Assembly: GCA_021396245.1 (NCBI GenBank) | Contig: WNYE01000034.1 | Location: 248,001-312,000 of the forward strand | Source: Sporothrix humicola | Taxonomy: Eukaryota > Ascomycota > Sordariomycetes > Ophiostomatales > Ophiostomataceae | Length of the DNA stretch: 64,000 nt | Direction: 5' to 3' | In this document: positions 41,282-51,669 of the stretch, piece after piece | How positions within the stretch are numbered: position 1 is the stretch's first letter | Layout of the letters: every line of letters starts with the position of its first letter | Translations under genes and position numbers: made by a program | The notes under the pieces: generated by a model | Seen by the model: the letters and a program-made list of their open reading frames with translations, nothing else | Databases searched by the model: none | What the model was told of the DNA's origin: nothing

Positions 41282-43512
41282 TCACATCGTCAGCGTGGGC
41301 CACACCATTTCTTTTGCAATGCCATCATTATCCACAAGATCAGACTTGAGAATCTCGGTCTTGGTTTGCGGCATCGTTAGCAGGGCGACTCGCCGTTGTC
41401 CTTCTCCAATCACCACGATCCACTCATAGTCACCTGTACCGTTTGTATCAAACTGGCCACCTCGACCTTGGGTCAAGTCATACAGTTCTTGCGTAGGCAC
41501 GTGCTCAACAAGAAAGATCATGCAACCAAACCAGTCGGCCGGGCCGCAGACACACCCGGTGTGACGAATCAGCACATTAGTATCATCGAGCCGGTAGCGC
41601 TCCATGCACATTGCGCGGAAATCGCGCGACACTGTCAGACAGGCCTTCCACGTCTTGTGGTCGAGATAGTCGATGATGATGGGGTAGAGCTCATTGGGAA
41701 GTCGACCCCGGCGTGTTCCCACGCTTCCACCATTGAAAGGCCCACGGCTGGCTGATATGGCGGCATTTTCCCGGCGACGTGTCAAGGCATTGAAAAAATT
41801 GGCCAGAGCCGCACAGCCAGGAAAGCCGGCCTCGATGTCCAAATAATCTGCGCAGTACCTCTCCCACGGCATGTATGGTTTCAGGTGCTCATCGGGGCCT
41901 TGTCCGAGGTGAAAAGCCATGTGCTTCTTGAAGTTGTAGCGTGGTCGATCGTAAGGGTGGCTGCCAAGGCAGTCGCCGGGTGTGATGGGCGACAGTGGCA
42001 TTGGCTGAGACATGCGAAGATACGGTCGACCCATAGAGCTCTTCGTCCAGTTCACTTCAGTGAGAACTACCTCGAAAAGAGAAATAACGACCATGAAAAA
42101 CCGGCCACAAGTTTCATTTGCCTGCAGTTTGGAGGCAATGCCCCATCTCATGGCCTGAGTCACAGCCTTGCCATCGACAACGAGAACGAGGCTGACCAAT
42201 GCCTCCGAAAAGCTTCCGGGCATCCAGTATGTCGTTTCAGTGGGTGCGGCACCGGGTGGTGTATCTGGCAGGTGGGCCATTGATCCAAACTGCAGGATGG
42301 GACCGCTGTCCGTGGCGTGCTCTTGGTCGTGCCAGCTAGCTTGAAGTCGGATGAACTGGCCGCTGCGGGAGACTTTTGATGCTGGGCAGATGGCAAAGTT
42401 GCCCGCCGCACAGGAGATGACGGCGTAAACAAACTCCCGAAAGGCAAAGGACTCTGGCTTCCACTGGCGTCCCAAGGTGGCGATTGTGTCCCGGTAGGTG
42501 CCAAACATGCCGGTGGCCCAAAGTGCAAACAAACATATGTGAGCTCCATCGGCGTCAGACATGTGTGGGCTGCACTGCTGCACCTTTGGCGTACCGATAG
42601 CCATGTCCGGCTCGGGTAGCTCAATGGCAAGTGAGGTTAGGTGCCTGGCAGAGCACACCCGTTCGACTGTTGGGGAGAAGCCATACTGGCTGGAGCACAT
42701 GTCGTCAATCCAGTGATGAAAATCGGACTGACCTGGGATGCTGTTGAGGCGATAGTGCACGGAGTAGTCGATTGTGAGAACTTCGGCGTCCAGGTTGATG
42801 ATATAGATGTGTTGTTTGGTGGGAACCGCGCTCTGGTAGTTACCGTCATCTTGGAACTCGGGGAGGCAGTTGAAGTAGGGGAGTGCTGTCGGGAGCTCGA
42901 TGTACTTCTTGAAGAAGTTGTTTTTCATCATCATGCCAGGGATGGTCCTGACACCATCATTATTGAGGGTGAAAACTAGGCTCTCGAGCTTTTGTTCCAA
43001 GGCTGCGTATGCCGCACGTGTCTTTGCTAGCCATCCTAAGTCTGTCAAAATAATGTCGCGTGTAAAAGAAGACACGGGGGTCGAAAACGAAGATATGGGA
43101 TTGACAATATGTGGCAGATAATAGAAGAATACACAAAGAAACGAGAAACGAGAAGCGACTTACTTTTGTACATGGAAGGCTTTTTGGGGATCTTGCGCAC
43201 GATACGCTCACCCAGAATATCGTACGCCCCTTGTTCGTACTCTCTGGTGTAGTAGCGGTCATTGTAGCAGACAACCTCTAGGCCGCCACTATTCCAGTCC
43301 TCGACGAGATGCTCGCTGTAAAAGTCATAGTCGATATCATCAAGGTGCGTGGCCGTCTCGCCATCTCCAAGGTCAATGTACATCTCGCCATCTTCATGTA
43401 CGTGGACATGGAGACCAATGTGAGATTCATAGTGTGGAACATGGTTGTGGTTGAGACCGTGGATGCTGTCGGGGTTGCCACCAGCATGGCTCTGGGTTGG
43501 CACGCCGCTCAT
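41282..43512 (-). CDS. Gene A: F-box-like protein of an uncharacterised fungal family
   Basis: Exons 43512-43164 and 43041-41282 (122 bp intron, GTAAGT...GACAG, phase 1) give 702 residues. After a His/Asp-rich N-terminus comes GGLEVVCYNDRYYTREYEQG, then RIVRKIPKKPSMYKN-LGWLAKTR and IYIINLDAEVLTIDYSVHYR. I associate this layout (short strand-rich YY motif, IP..P..Y..WL, then a D.E..T....H..L block) with a widespread but unnamed ascomycete family. Near residue 590 RRGRLPNELYPIIIDYLDHK followed by TWKACLTVSRDFRAMC is a good F-box-like motif. An F-box would suggest a substrate receptor for SCF ubiquitin ligases. Gene B, 1 kb upstream, is a full-length paralogue with the same intron position and the same ending (VWPTLTM / VWPLLTM). 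Confidence 0.75.
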
Positions 43513-44501
43513 GATTGTCGTCTTGGAGGAGACAACGCGGACGATGGTGGAAGCTTGGTGGATATGCTGGGAAATGATGTAAGTTGGATGAAGGGCAAAA
43601 GAAGAAACAAACAAAACATGGAAGATGGGAAGATGGATCAGACGGAGAGGGGGGGAACATATTCGATTCAGGGGAAGGCTAGACGCGTCTCCTTTGTCGC
43701 GTCTCTAGGCAACTATGTGTGGTTTCTACGTGGAAAGAGCAAAGTTGGGGCATTTTTGGAAAGAGCGATGGTCGAGTCTGGAAAGAGCCCGCAAACAGAA
43801 GGAGCGATGGTGATGTCCATGACGCAGCAGACAGCGTCAAATCTGCCAGCACAAACGGACCCCCAAGCCCTATGATGCGGCCTCGATCACCTAATAGGAA
43901 ACCCCGACGCTCTGGCAAGAAGAAATCAAAAGCATGGAGGAGATGGCGTTGGCATGGAGGGCGAACTTGTGCTGGACGAAAATGGCATTGTCCACAAGGA
44001 CCCACCGTACATGCCCCATTGTCGGATTTTAAGAGAAAGTGCGAGTTGTTCACAATCATCAACAAAGGCAAGAGTGACCAGCCGCAGCAAGAATATGGCC
44101 TTTCTGGGAAAGAGACGTTTATCATATGGCATGTGACATTCGTTCCTCCAAGTGTAGTGGTGAGCGCATTGCCCTGTTTCGTGGTGTACTTGTGCTGGAG
44201 TACCTCGAATTTGGCTACTGGTCTTCCCAAGACACAACGTTTGTGCTACTACCTCTCAACAAACGTTTTATCTCGTCCCCATAATGACATAAATGCACGA
44301 CTCGTACCATATTATGATCCCGAAGAAAGCCATTGAAAATATGTATAAATTCATCACCTTCGAACTAATTTGGTTTTGAGCAAATGGAAACAGAAAACAG
44401 AACCGAAATGAAAGCCCATTACTTTGTCGCCTACATGAATGCAAATGCAGATCCCGCCATGACAAACTTGTGCCGTTTACACTCTTCCACCCTCTCATCA
44501 C
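43513..44501. other. Upstream region of gene A, partly duplicated upstream of gene B
   Basis: 43,624-43,822 is recognisably the same sequence as 46,612-46,800 upstream of gene B: an identical GATGGGAAGATGGATC, an ACGCG-rich block, CGTGGAAAGAGC and GGAGCGATGGTG. The remaining 700 bp holds overlapping frames on both strands that I do not accept as genes. Confidence 0.65.
43678..43702. promoter_or_regulatory. ACGCGT-type element upstream of gene A
   Basis: GCTAGACGCGTC at 43678-43689 contains the palindrome ACGCGT, followed by TCGCGTC at 43697. It lies about 170 bp before the start codon. ACGCGT is the MCB core bound by MBF-type cell-cycle factors in yeasts. The same 12-mer occurs upstream of gene E. 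Confidence 0.4.
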
Positions 44502-46547
44502 TCACATTGTCAGCAGCGGCCAAACGCCCTCGCGCGCTCTCCCATTCTCTCCCACCAAAGACTTCCTGTGAATCATGCCGTATTGCTGGCTCGCCGCTAA
44601 CAATGCCACCTTGCGATCGCCCTCGCCAATGACGGTCATCCATTCATGGGTCCACGGAATGCCGCCATCGTCCGACTGCGCATAGTGAATTTCAAAGGGC
44701 TCGCTCGTCTTGGTCCGTTCAGCAAGGAAGAGCATTGCGTTGTCCATGAGGTCTTCTGTGCACGCCTTCATGGCCGAGCCGGGGAGGATGGCAATGTCGT
44801 CGTCGATACGGTACTTGCGCATGCAAATGGCACGGATCTCGGGCGAGACGGTGAGCAGCGCCTTCCAGGTGTTGTGGTCGACGTGGTCAATGATCAGGGC
44901 GTACAACTCGAGGGGGAGCCGGCCTCTGCGCGTTCCGTTGGTGTTGGTGTCTCCGCCAGCATGGCCGCGTGGCCGAATCATCTGCTCCGTGTCGTGCTGC
45001 CGTTTGATCGTGTCAAACAGCTTGGCCATGATGATAATGGCCCCGAACCAAACTTCCAGGTCCCATGGCTCCGCCGAAAACCGTCTCCAGCGCATCCAGG
45101 GCCGGCCCACGGCCTCCTGGTCGTCTTGGTCCTCTTGGTCGTCTGCCCCGAGTTCGACGTCGAACACGGCGCGCTCCAGGGGGCTTGTGCTGAGGCAGTC
45201 CTCCGGCTCGATCGGGGTCAGATCGAGGGCGAACGTCATTCGAAAGTCCGGGTCGTCTTTGGTCTTGCTACACCAGGTGACCTCGACCATTGAGACGGTG
45301 TACATGGAGGTGACAATCATGTAGAACTGGTCTTCCTCGTATTGACCACGACCTCCCGTCTGGGCTTCGAGCTGGCCTTCTCTGGATGCAATGCCCCACG
45401 TCATGGCCTCGCTGATCGTCTTGGCGCCAACGACTTCCACAATGCTCACGAGTACTTTTGCGAAACATCCAGGCATCCAGTACATGGTCTCGGCGGGTGC
45501 CGCGCCGGGAAGCTGGCCAGGAAAGTGGGAGGAAGAGCCGAATTGGAAGAATGTAACTGAGGCTTCTGGGCTGCTGGGCTCGTCAGGCGACCAGGCGCCT
45601 TGCAAGTGCGTCCTTGCATAAAACTTGTCTGGATGTGTTATGGGATAGAGACTGAAGTTTCCGGCGGCGAGGGACACGATGGAATAGATGAACTCGCGGC
45701 AGGCAAACGACGTCGGGTGCCACTGCCGGCTGAGACAGGCAATCGTTTCGCGGTATACCCCGACATGGTTGGCGGCCATCGTGGCAAAGAACAGGACGTG
45801 GGGCGACCTTTTCGTGTCGAGCTTCTCGGACGGCATGTAGACCTGGACCATGTCTCTGCCAAATGTCAAGTCGCGCTTGGGCAGCGGCAGCGCAGGAGAG
45901 GCCATGTAGTGCTCCGGGCAGATGGCCGGGTCCAGCGTGGGCGTCCATCCGTAGATGCTGGGCTTGGTGGCGGTGCGCCAAAACTGAATGTCGCGCGGGA
46001 AATGGTCGAGGCGGAAGTGGATCGAGTGGTTGATCGTCAGGACTTCGGCGTCCAGATTCAGAATGTAGATGTACCGGTTGAAGCCGTCGACGTTGTGGAA
46101 ACCGCGGTTGACCTTGTCAAAGTCCATGATGCAGTCAAAGTAGGGAATCTCGGTAGGAAGTTCGGCATAGCTGACGTTGGCGTCGACGGCAAGCTCCACT
46201 TGCACATGGGTGTCCCAGCTCATGGCCTTGTCGACAATGTATGCGCCTTCGCTGATTTCGTTCGCATAGCGGTACCGCGACCTCGTGAGCCAATCTGGTG
46301 TCCAGTGTCAGTGGTTTGGATGACCAAAAAAGAAAAGAAAAAAAGAAGACGACGTACCCCGGTACATTCTTGGCTCTTCGGGAATCCAAGCGGCCAGTCG
46401 TGCGCCGATCGTGTCAAACGAGCCGTTGTCGGAGTGTACGCGCGTGTAGTATTTCCCGTCGCAGCAAACGACCTCTAGTGTACCGCCAAACCGGCGGTCA
46501 TTGAAGTCAAAGTCGCTCATATCATCGTCGCCGTCGCTGTCATTCAT
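44502..46547 (-). CDS. Gene B: F-box-like paralogue of gene A
   Basis: Exons 46547-46358 and 46294-44502 (63 bp intron, GTACGT...ACACCAG, phase 1 as in gene A) give 660 residues. It shares with gene A: GTLEVVCCDGKYYTRVH, RLAAWIPEEPRMYRDWLTRS, YIYILNLDAEVLTINHSIHF, CREFIYSIVSLAAGNF, GAAPAETMYWMPGCF, and the F-box-like RRGRLPLELYALIIDHVDHN with TWKALLTVSPEIRAIC, then EWMTVIGEGDRKVALL and a VWPLLTM end. The N-terminus is shorter and strongly acidic (MNDSDGDDDMSDFDFND). A Gln/Asp-rich loop (DDQEDQDDQE) lies before the F-box-like part. The two proteins are well diverged, so the duplication is not recent or they are under diversifying pressure. Confidence 0.75.
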
Positions 46548-47488
46548 CTTGGCAGTCGGGTAGGGGTGGATGGTTGTCGTGTTGTGGGATTGTTGATAGT
46601 GGGACGTTGATGATGGGAAGATGGATCGAGGATGCAAAAAGTCAAAAAGTTAGGATGGAGAGAAACTTGAGAGAAAGCTGAAACGCGCTGTTTTCCAACG
46701 CGCTTCTAGGCTGCCACGCGTAGTTCTCGTGGAAAGAGCGCAAAGTCGAACATTCTGGGAAGGAGCGATGGTGGCCACAAACAGAAAGAGCGACGTTAAG
46801 TCCGCATCGCGGTGACTGCAGCAAATGCGTCCACAGTCACTTAATTCGGGCCACAATGTTGCAACCTAGAAGCCCGGACGCGCTTCTTCTCTTGAAATAT
46901 TTGATTAATAAAAGGTCTAATTTTTTTTTGTGTGTGTGCTTTTTTCAAATTCTATTTTCTTTATGAAAAATATATATATATAAAATAACGTGACACGTAG
47001 AAAGAAAAGAAAAACAATACAAAAAGACGAAACAATCTTAAAAGTCAAGGGCATGTGCAAACTTTCCACATTTTCCCTTTCGTTCATCCATTATAACATA
47101 CTTAGTCTGTACCACAGAAAATAAAGAGACCAAATGCTCAAGAAGAAAGACGGATAGTACCTCAACTCGTCGCCATACATTCCAGTCACAATGCAAACGA
47201 CAAAGAGATAAAACCGAATAAAATCATGAAAGAAAAGAAATTTGAAATCACATCAACATAATGTGCAAGGCAAAGAATTTGATGTCATAATAAACGGTAT
47301 ATGTGTATCTATCTTTTCGGGCTCGAATATCCAACTCTGGCTAGATGCCAATTGTCTGAATCCTTTGTTCCCTTCCCCTCTTTTCCTTCTCTAAATGGCT
47401 AATAATCTGACGTCTATTGAGGTACATTCTGATATGCATTTGCGTCCCCTCCCTGATCGACGTCCATCTGGACATGGCCCGCCTGCCC
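46548..47488. other. Upstream region of gene B and 3' flank of gene C
   Basis: 46,612-46,800 is the counterpart of the gene A upstream block. ACGCG words occur at 46683, 46698, 46716 (ACGCGT) and 46878. From about 46,910 to 47,400 the DNA is AT-rich (including a TATATATATATA run near 46,971) and no gene is seen. Confidence 0.6.
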
Positions 47489-49277
47489 CTACTCTGCCCA
47501 CGCCTCCTTCTCCATGGCATTAAAGTGCTTTGCCAGCAGTAGTGACACCGTCTCGACCTCTTCAGAAATCTCCGGGACCGGCTGGTCGTCGATCTCGCGG
47601 TTGCCCCAAAAGCGCTCGGCCTCGGCGTCGTCCCACCACGTCAGCGCCTGGCTCATTCTCGCCAAAACCCAGTGCTTGAGCTCCCCGTCGAGGTCAAACT
47701 CGCCGGTGGCGTGGTTCCAGGTGGCGTCGCGACAGGCGCGGGACCACTGGCGGAGGGGGCGGGGCAAGCACAGTAAATCGTCGTTGTGGTTCTGCCGCCG
47801 CCGGTTCAGAATGGCGGTGACGCTCCAGCGGAAATCGACAAACATCAAGGCGGGAGACTCGCGGTGTTCGAAATCGAGCACCGAAAAGTGGAGATCGGCG
47901 GGCCAGTTGTTCCTCCGAAAAAGGGCCCGGTCACGGCGGACGGCATCGTCCAAGAAGACAAACCGCAGGAAATACTCGAAGTTGGGCTGACCCGCGCGGT
48001 CTCTGAACTCCACGAAAGGCTCGGCCTCCCGCTGGTGCCTTGCTGGGCGGTAGTTGCGCGGCCAGCAGGCCATCCTGCTCGGTGGCGGCGCTGGAGGAAT
48101 GTGGGGCAGCTCAAAGGGCGTTGGCAGAATCGCCGCTGTCCCTCTCTTCAACTCTCTGGCAATGGTCTTGTGGACATACATGGCGTTGCACGGGCTCCAC
48201 GTCGGGTTGTGGTGCTCTTCGTCGGGCACGGGCCGGTGTTCGCGCGCGGCCCTCAGGAGGGACTCGCGGGACGTGCACGCCTCGCCAAACAAAATCTTGC
48301 CGATCTCGCGGCCGCCCTCAAAGTCGAGGTCCACAAACACAAAAAGCTCCATCTCGTTGTCGGGAAACGCTTGGCGCAGCACAGGACACCAGAGATCGTC
48401 ACCCGGCCGGTAGAACAGCCCGTATGGCTCACCCAGGTAGCGCTGCCTGTAGTAGGTGGCCATGACAAACTCGAGTTTTTGGTGCCGGTCTGGACCATAG
48501 GTGGGGTCGTCCGCCTGGTAGATTGGCTCATCCCGGTTTTGAGGCTGCACCCACATGTTGTAGTGGCCCAGAATGGTAGAGTTGATCAGGGCTACCAACT
48601 GATCCTCGCGATGTGTCCCGGACAAGATACAGTCCATAATGTCCTCGACCGAGTCTGACACGATTTGGTCGAAGCGCTGCCGGATGTTGGCCAGGATGCG
48701 CACGCTGTTGTTCATGTCCGCAATGACCTGGTCTCTGAGGTCTAGCACGTTCATGCCGGGCTTGTTCAAATTTCTCAGCTTCTCCACGTGGCGCATGCGG
48801 GTGCGCTGAGCACTGTCCTCGCACATCTTGAGACTGTTTCTGGCGAAATGCTCAATTTTCTGCGTGAATCTGTGTGCGATCTTGTTAGTTAATGTCTACA
48901 AGAATCTCGGACAGAAAGACTTACTCTTGCTGATTTGCCCTTGTTTGATCCGCAAGAGTCGGCGTGTTTCTGGGAATCCTCGCAGGTGGAGTGCCGGGTC
49001 TTGATGAGCTCGGCGTTGAAGCTGGTGTTAAAGATGCGGTTGAAGCACCTGATGTTGTGGATTCTGCTGCTGACAAACTTGCCGTGGAGGAGCTTCCTGT
49101 TGAAGAATCTGATGTTGAAGAACCCGCCGTTGAAGAACCAGATTCAGAAATAGAACCAGGCCCCGACGTGTTTCTGTTTCTCAACATTCTCGTAGAGGTC
49201 GAAGGCCTGCCTGACGCGGACGGCCTACCGTGTGTCGGCAGTCTGCCGTTTCTTGCTGACCTCAAGCTTTTCGGCAT
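47489..49277 (-). CDS. Gene C: uncharacterised protein, diverged relative of gene D
   Basis: Exons 49277-48925 and 48869-47489 (55 bp intron, GTAAGT, branch-site-like ACTAAC, acceptor CACACAG) give 577 residues. Residues 1-118 are basic then Ser/Thr-rich low complexity (SSTSDSSTGSSSTASLSAAE). A helical segment follows (RHVEKLRNLNKPGMNVLDLR). The core has PYGLFYRPGDDLWCPVLRQA, ELKRGTAAILPTPFELPHIP, WPADLHFSVLDFEHRESPAL, LMFVDFRWSVTAIL and VLARMSQALTWWDDAEAERF. I recognise no named domain. The order WCPV, a [VI]LP strand, an LHF strand with a P[LA]L[ML][FL]V continuation and a terminal VL.R/E helix also occurs in gene D. Function unknown. Confidence 0.65.
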
Positions 49278-50701
49278 TTTGGCGGTTGATACGTCGATAT
49301 AGACAAGGCAGAAGAAAATGTAGCTGTGGTGATTCGAGTAGATGGAGTAGATTGGATCGAAGGTGGTATTGAAGTTGTTCAAGAACAAGTCGTTGTATGG
49401 AAGAAAGAGTGTGTGAATTGTTGGTATCACGAGATAGATAATATGCGGGGGTATTGGAATAGAGCGGAAGGGAAGGCATAGAAGAGAAGAGGCGAAAGGA
49501 GGGTGAGAAGATGTCACGACCTTTGGAGAGTGAGTAAGGCCAAGGGAGGCCAGACAGCGGTGCCTCGTGGATGACGATATCTCTCCGTGACGCGTGTTTA
49601 AAAGTTGTAAGTCGACCTTAATGACGCGTCCTGTATTCTGTATCTAAGCGTAATGTTTGTGGAAGCTTCTTTTTAGGTCGTTGTTCGCTTCGTTGGAGGT
49701 GTAGTGTTGGCCGAATCGGTGTGCGTTCCGGTAGCCTTTCCGAGCCTACTGTGCGCACAAACTTGCACACTTTTGGGGCTTTTTTTTGCAGCCCGACTTT
49801 GACCATGTATTAGTTATCTTTTGTTGTTTATTTCGCCAAAGATCACGACCGTTTTGCATCCGATTTCTTTGCAAAAAAGTTGATATCTTGTCCCCTCACT
49901 TTGCACATTCGTGTAAGTGAGGTCAATGTGAGAGCTATTTCCGAATTAGGAAAAGGGGGTAAAGACCCTTGTCGATCAGGGCTGTGTCATTGGTTAAAAC
50001 GGTAAAAGGGGCGTTGTAAAAAACATTGACGGCGTATGATTTCATCGAGTAGCGCATTGTTTGATAGACGGCGTTGATATTGGCAGCGGTAAATCGTGAA
50101 CTTTAGAGTTTGCGTGAAAAAGGCATCTTGGACGCATTGTATTGCATGGCTATTGATGCTGCTACAGCTCAACAGAACAATAGGATGATTACAGGCCTCT
50201 TCGGGCTTATGGCTCACAGCAAGAGTTGGGCTGCACTAGCTCAATAGCTTAAGTCGCACCTTCCACATTGCCACGCATTTTTCATCCGAACATACCTAAC
50301 TTCCTTGCCAGCTGCCACCAAGTGCAAGTGTGTTAACCAATGAGCTTATTTTCACGTGATATTCATTTAGATGTGGCTTCCTTACTGCGTGATATTGTGA
50401 CAAAAGGCAAGAGACAGAAGATGCTGCCTCGGGACATGATAGGAGCGACTGGGACATGCACTGGAGGGGTGACGATACAAAAGGTAAAAAGATGTGGCCA
50501 TAAGTGACACCCCAATCAAACGTAACATGGGCAGGCATCGGTTGTTGTGCAATTTTAAGAACCACCTCGCGATATCACGGTCACGGAAAAGCACAGCAAA
50601 GACAGCAATAATGTGAAAAGAATGACTGTTAGATATTGATGACTACTATGATATGGTTACGTGATGTAGGTTCATGTCAAGATCATGTCCAAAATCCAAT
50701 C

Positions 50702-50796
50702 CAAAATACAAGAAGAAAATACAAGAAGAAAATACAAGAAGAAAATACAAGAAGAAAATACAAGAAGAAAATACAAGACGAAAATACAAACAACTC
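50702..50796. repeat. 13 bp purine-rich minisatellite
   Basis: About seven copies of AAAATACAAGAAG in tandem, the last varied to ACAAGACG. Because the unit is 13 bp, each frame translates as a shifting Lys/Glu/Arg-rich repeat and no coding role is likely. Confidence 0.9.
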
Positions 50797-50957
50797 CTTA
50801 TCCAACCCTTTGTGGTCCAAAACTGTCAACCAAAGTGCCGGCCGGGATGCTTCCAACTTCGCAAAGAAGTTTAAGGCACTGCCGTCGGGCCGGGGTTTGG
50901 CGATGTGGACAAGAGGGTTGGAATTTTACACACCTGGGTATCATGACTCAACGTCCT

Positions 50958-51600
50958 TCTGAGGATATTCCCTGGCGTACGAACGCCATGGGCATTGTCC
51001 TCCTGCTGAACATTCTGGATTCTTCGGCCGATTTCAATCTAAGGGGTGGCATCCAGAAACGAGCAAAGAACAAACAAAAAGAAAGAACAAAAACAGAGAA
51101 CATAAACGAGAACATAAACGAGAACATAAACGAGAACATAAACGAGAACATAACCGAGAACCCTCTGCCAGTTAACCTTCTTCAGAGGCGTGTCTAGATA
51201 TCCTCCACAGGAAAACAATCATAGACATTGTCCTACTGTCGAACGGACTTTTGGCGGATCTCCGGACAAAAAAACATGGGATTACCCAAATCGCCAGCTG
51301 AAAATGCAAAAACAAAACAAAAAAAAAAAAAAAAACAAACTTTTCAGGGAACATCCGGATTTGTGCGCCCGAGGTTCTTACAAATTGGTGGCATCCAGAA
51401 ATGAACAAAACGAAGAAGGAACAAAACGAAGAAGGAACAAGACGAAGAAGGAACAAACCGAAGAAAGAACAAGACGAAGAAAGAACAAAAAAAAGCCCAG
51501 AGGCCCGTCTGGATGTCGTATGGTGAAAACCGTCCTAGGCATTGTCCTCTTGTTGAACATGCTGGACAATCCGGTCCAAAAACGAGCAACAAAAGGAACT
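50958..51600. repeat. Degenerate tandem array, units carrying different minisatellites
   Basis: The phrase (A/G)GCATTGTCCTC.TG.TGAAC recurs at about 50,991, 51,225 and 51,538. GGTGGCATCCAGAAA follows at 51,045 and 51,387. Between them sit a 12 bp minisatellite (GAACATAAACGA, five copies, 51,098-51,157), an A15-type run (51,318-51,335) and a 16 bp minisatellite (GAACAAAACGAAGAAG, about five copies, 51,403-51,490). The array ends at the 3' end of gene D. Confidence 0.7.
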
Positions 51601-51669
51601 CTTCCTCTTTGGGACCGCCGAAAATTCCCGAGGAGTGGCGGCCGGTGGCCTCTTTGGCCTATTTGCCCT

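Larger units (their letters stand above)
49278..51669. other. Upstream region of gene C and repeat-rich spacer
   Basis: ACGCGT occurs at 49590 and 49624, about 310-350 bp before the gene C start. 49,800-50,640 is AT-richer with no gene seen. 50,640-51,600 is a degenerate repeat array with purine-rich minisatellites, listed separately. Confidence 0.6.

Noticed and set aside
43679..44336. Overlapping long open frames on both strands between genes A and B
   Set aside because: They cover the duplicated A/B upstream block and neither is preserved in the B copy of that block.
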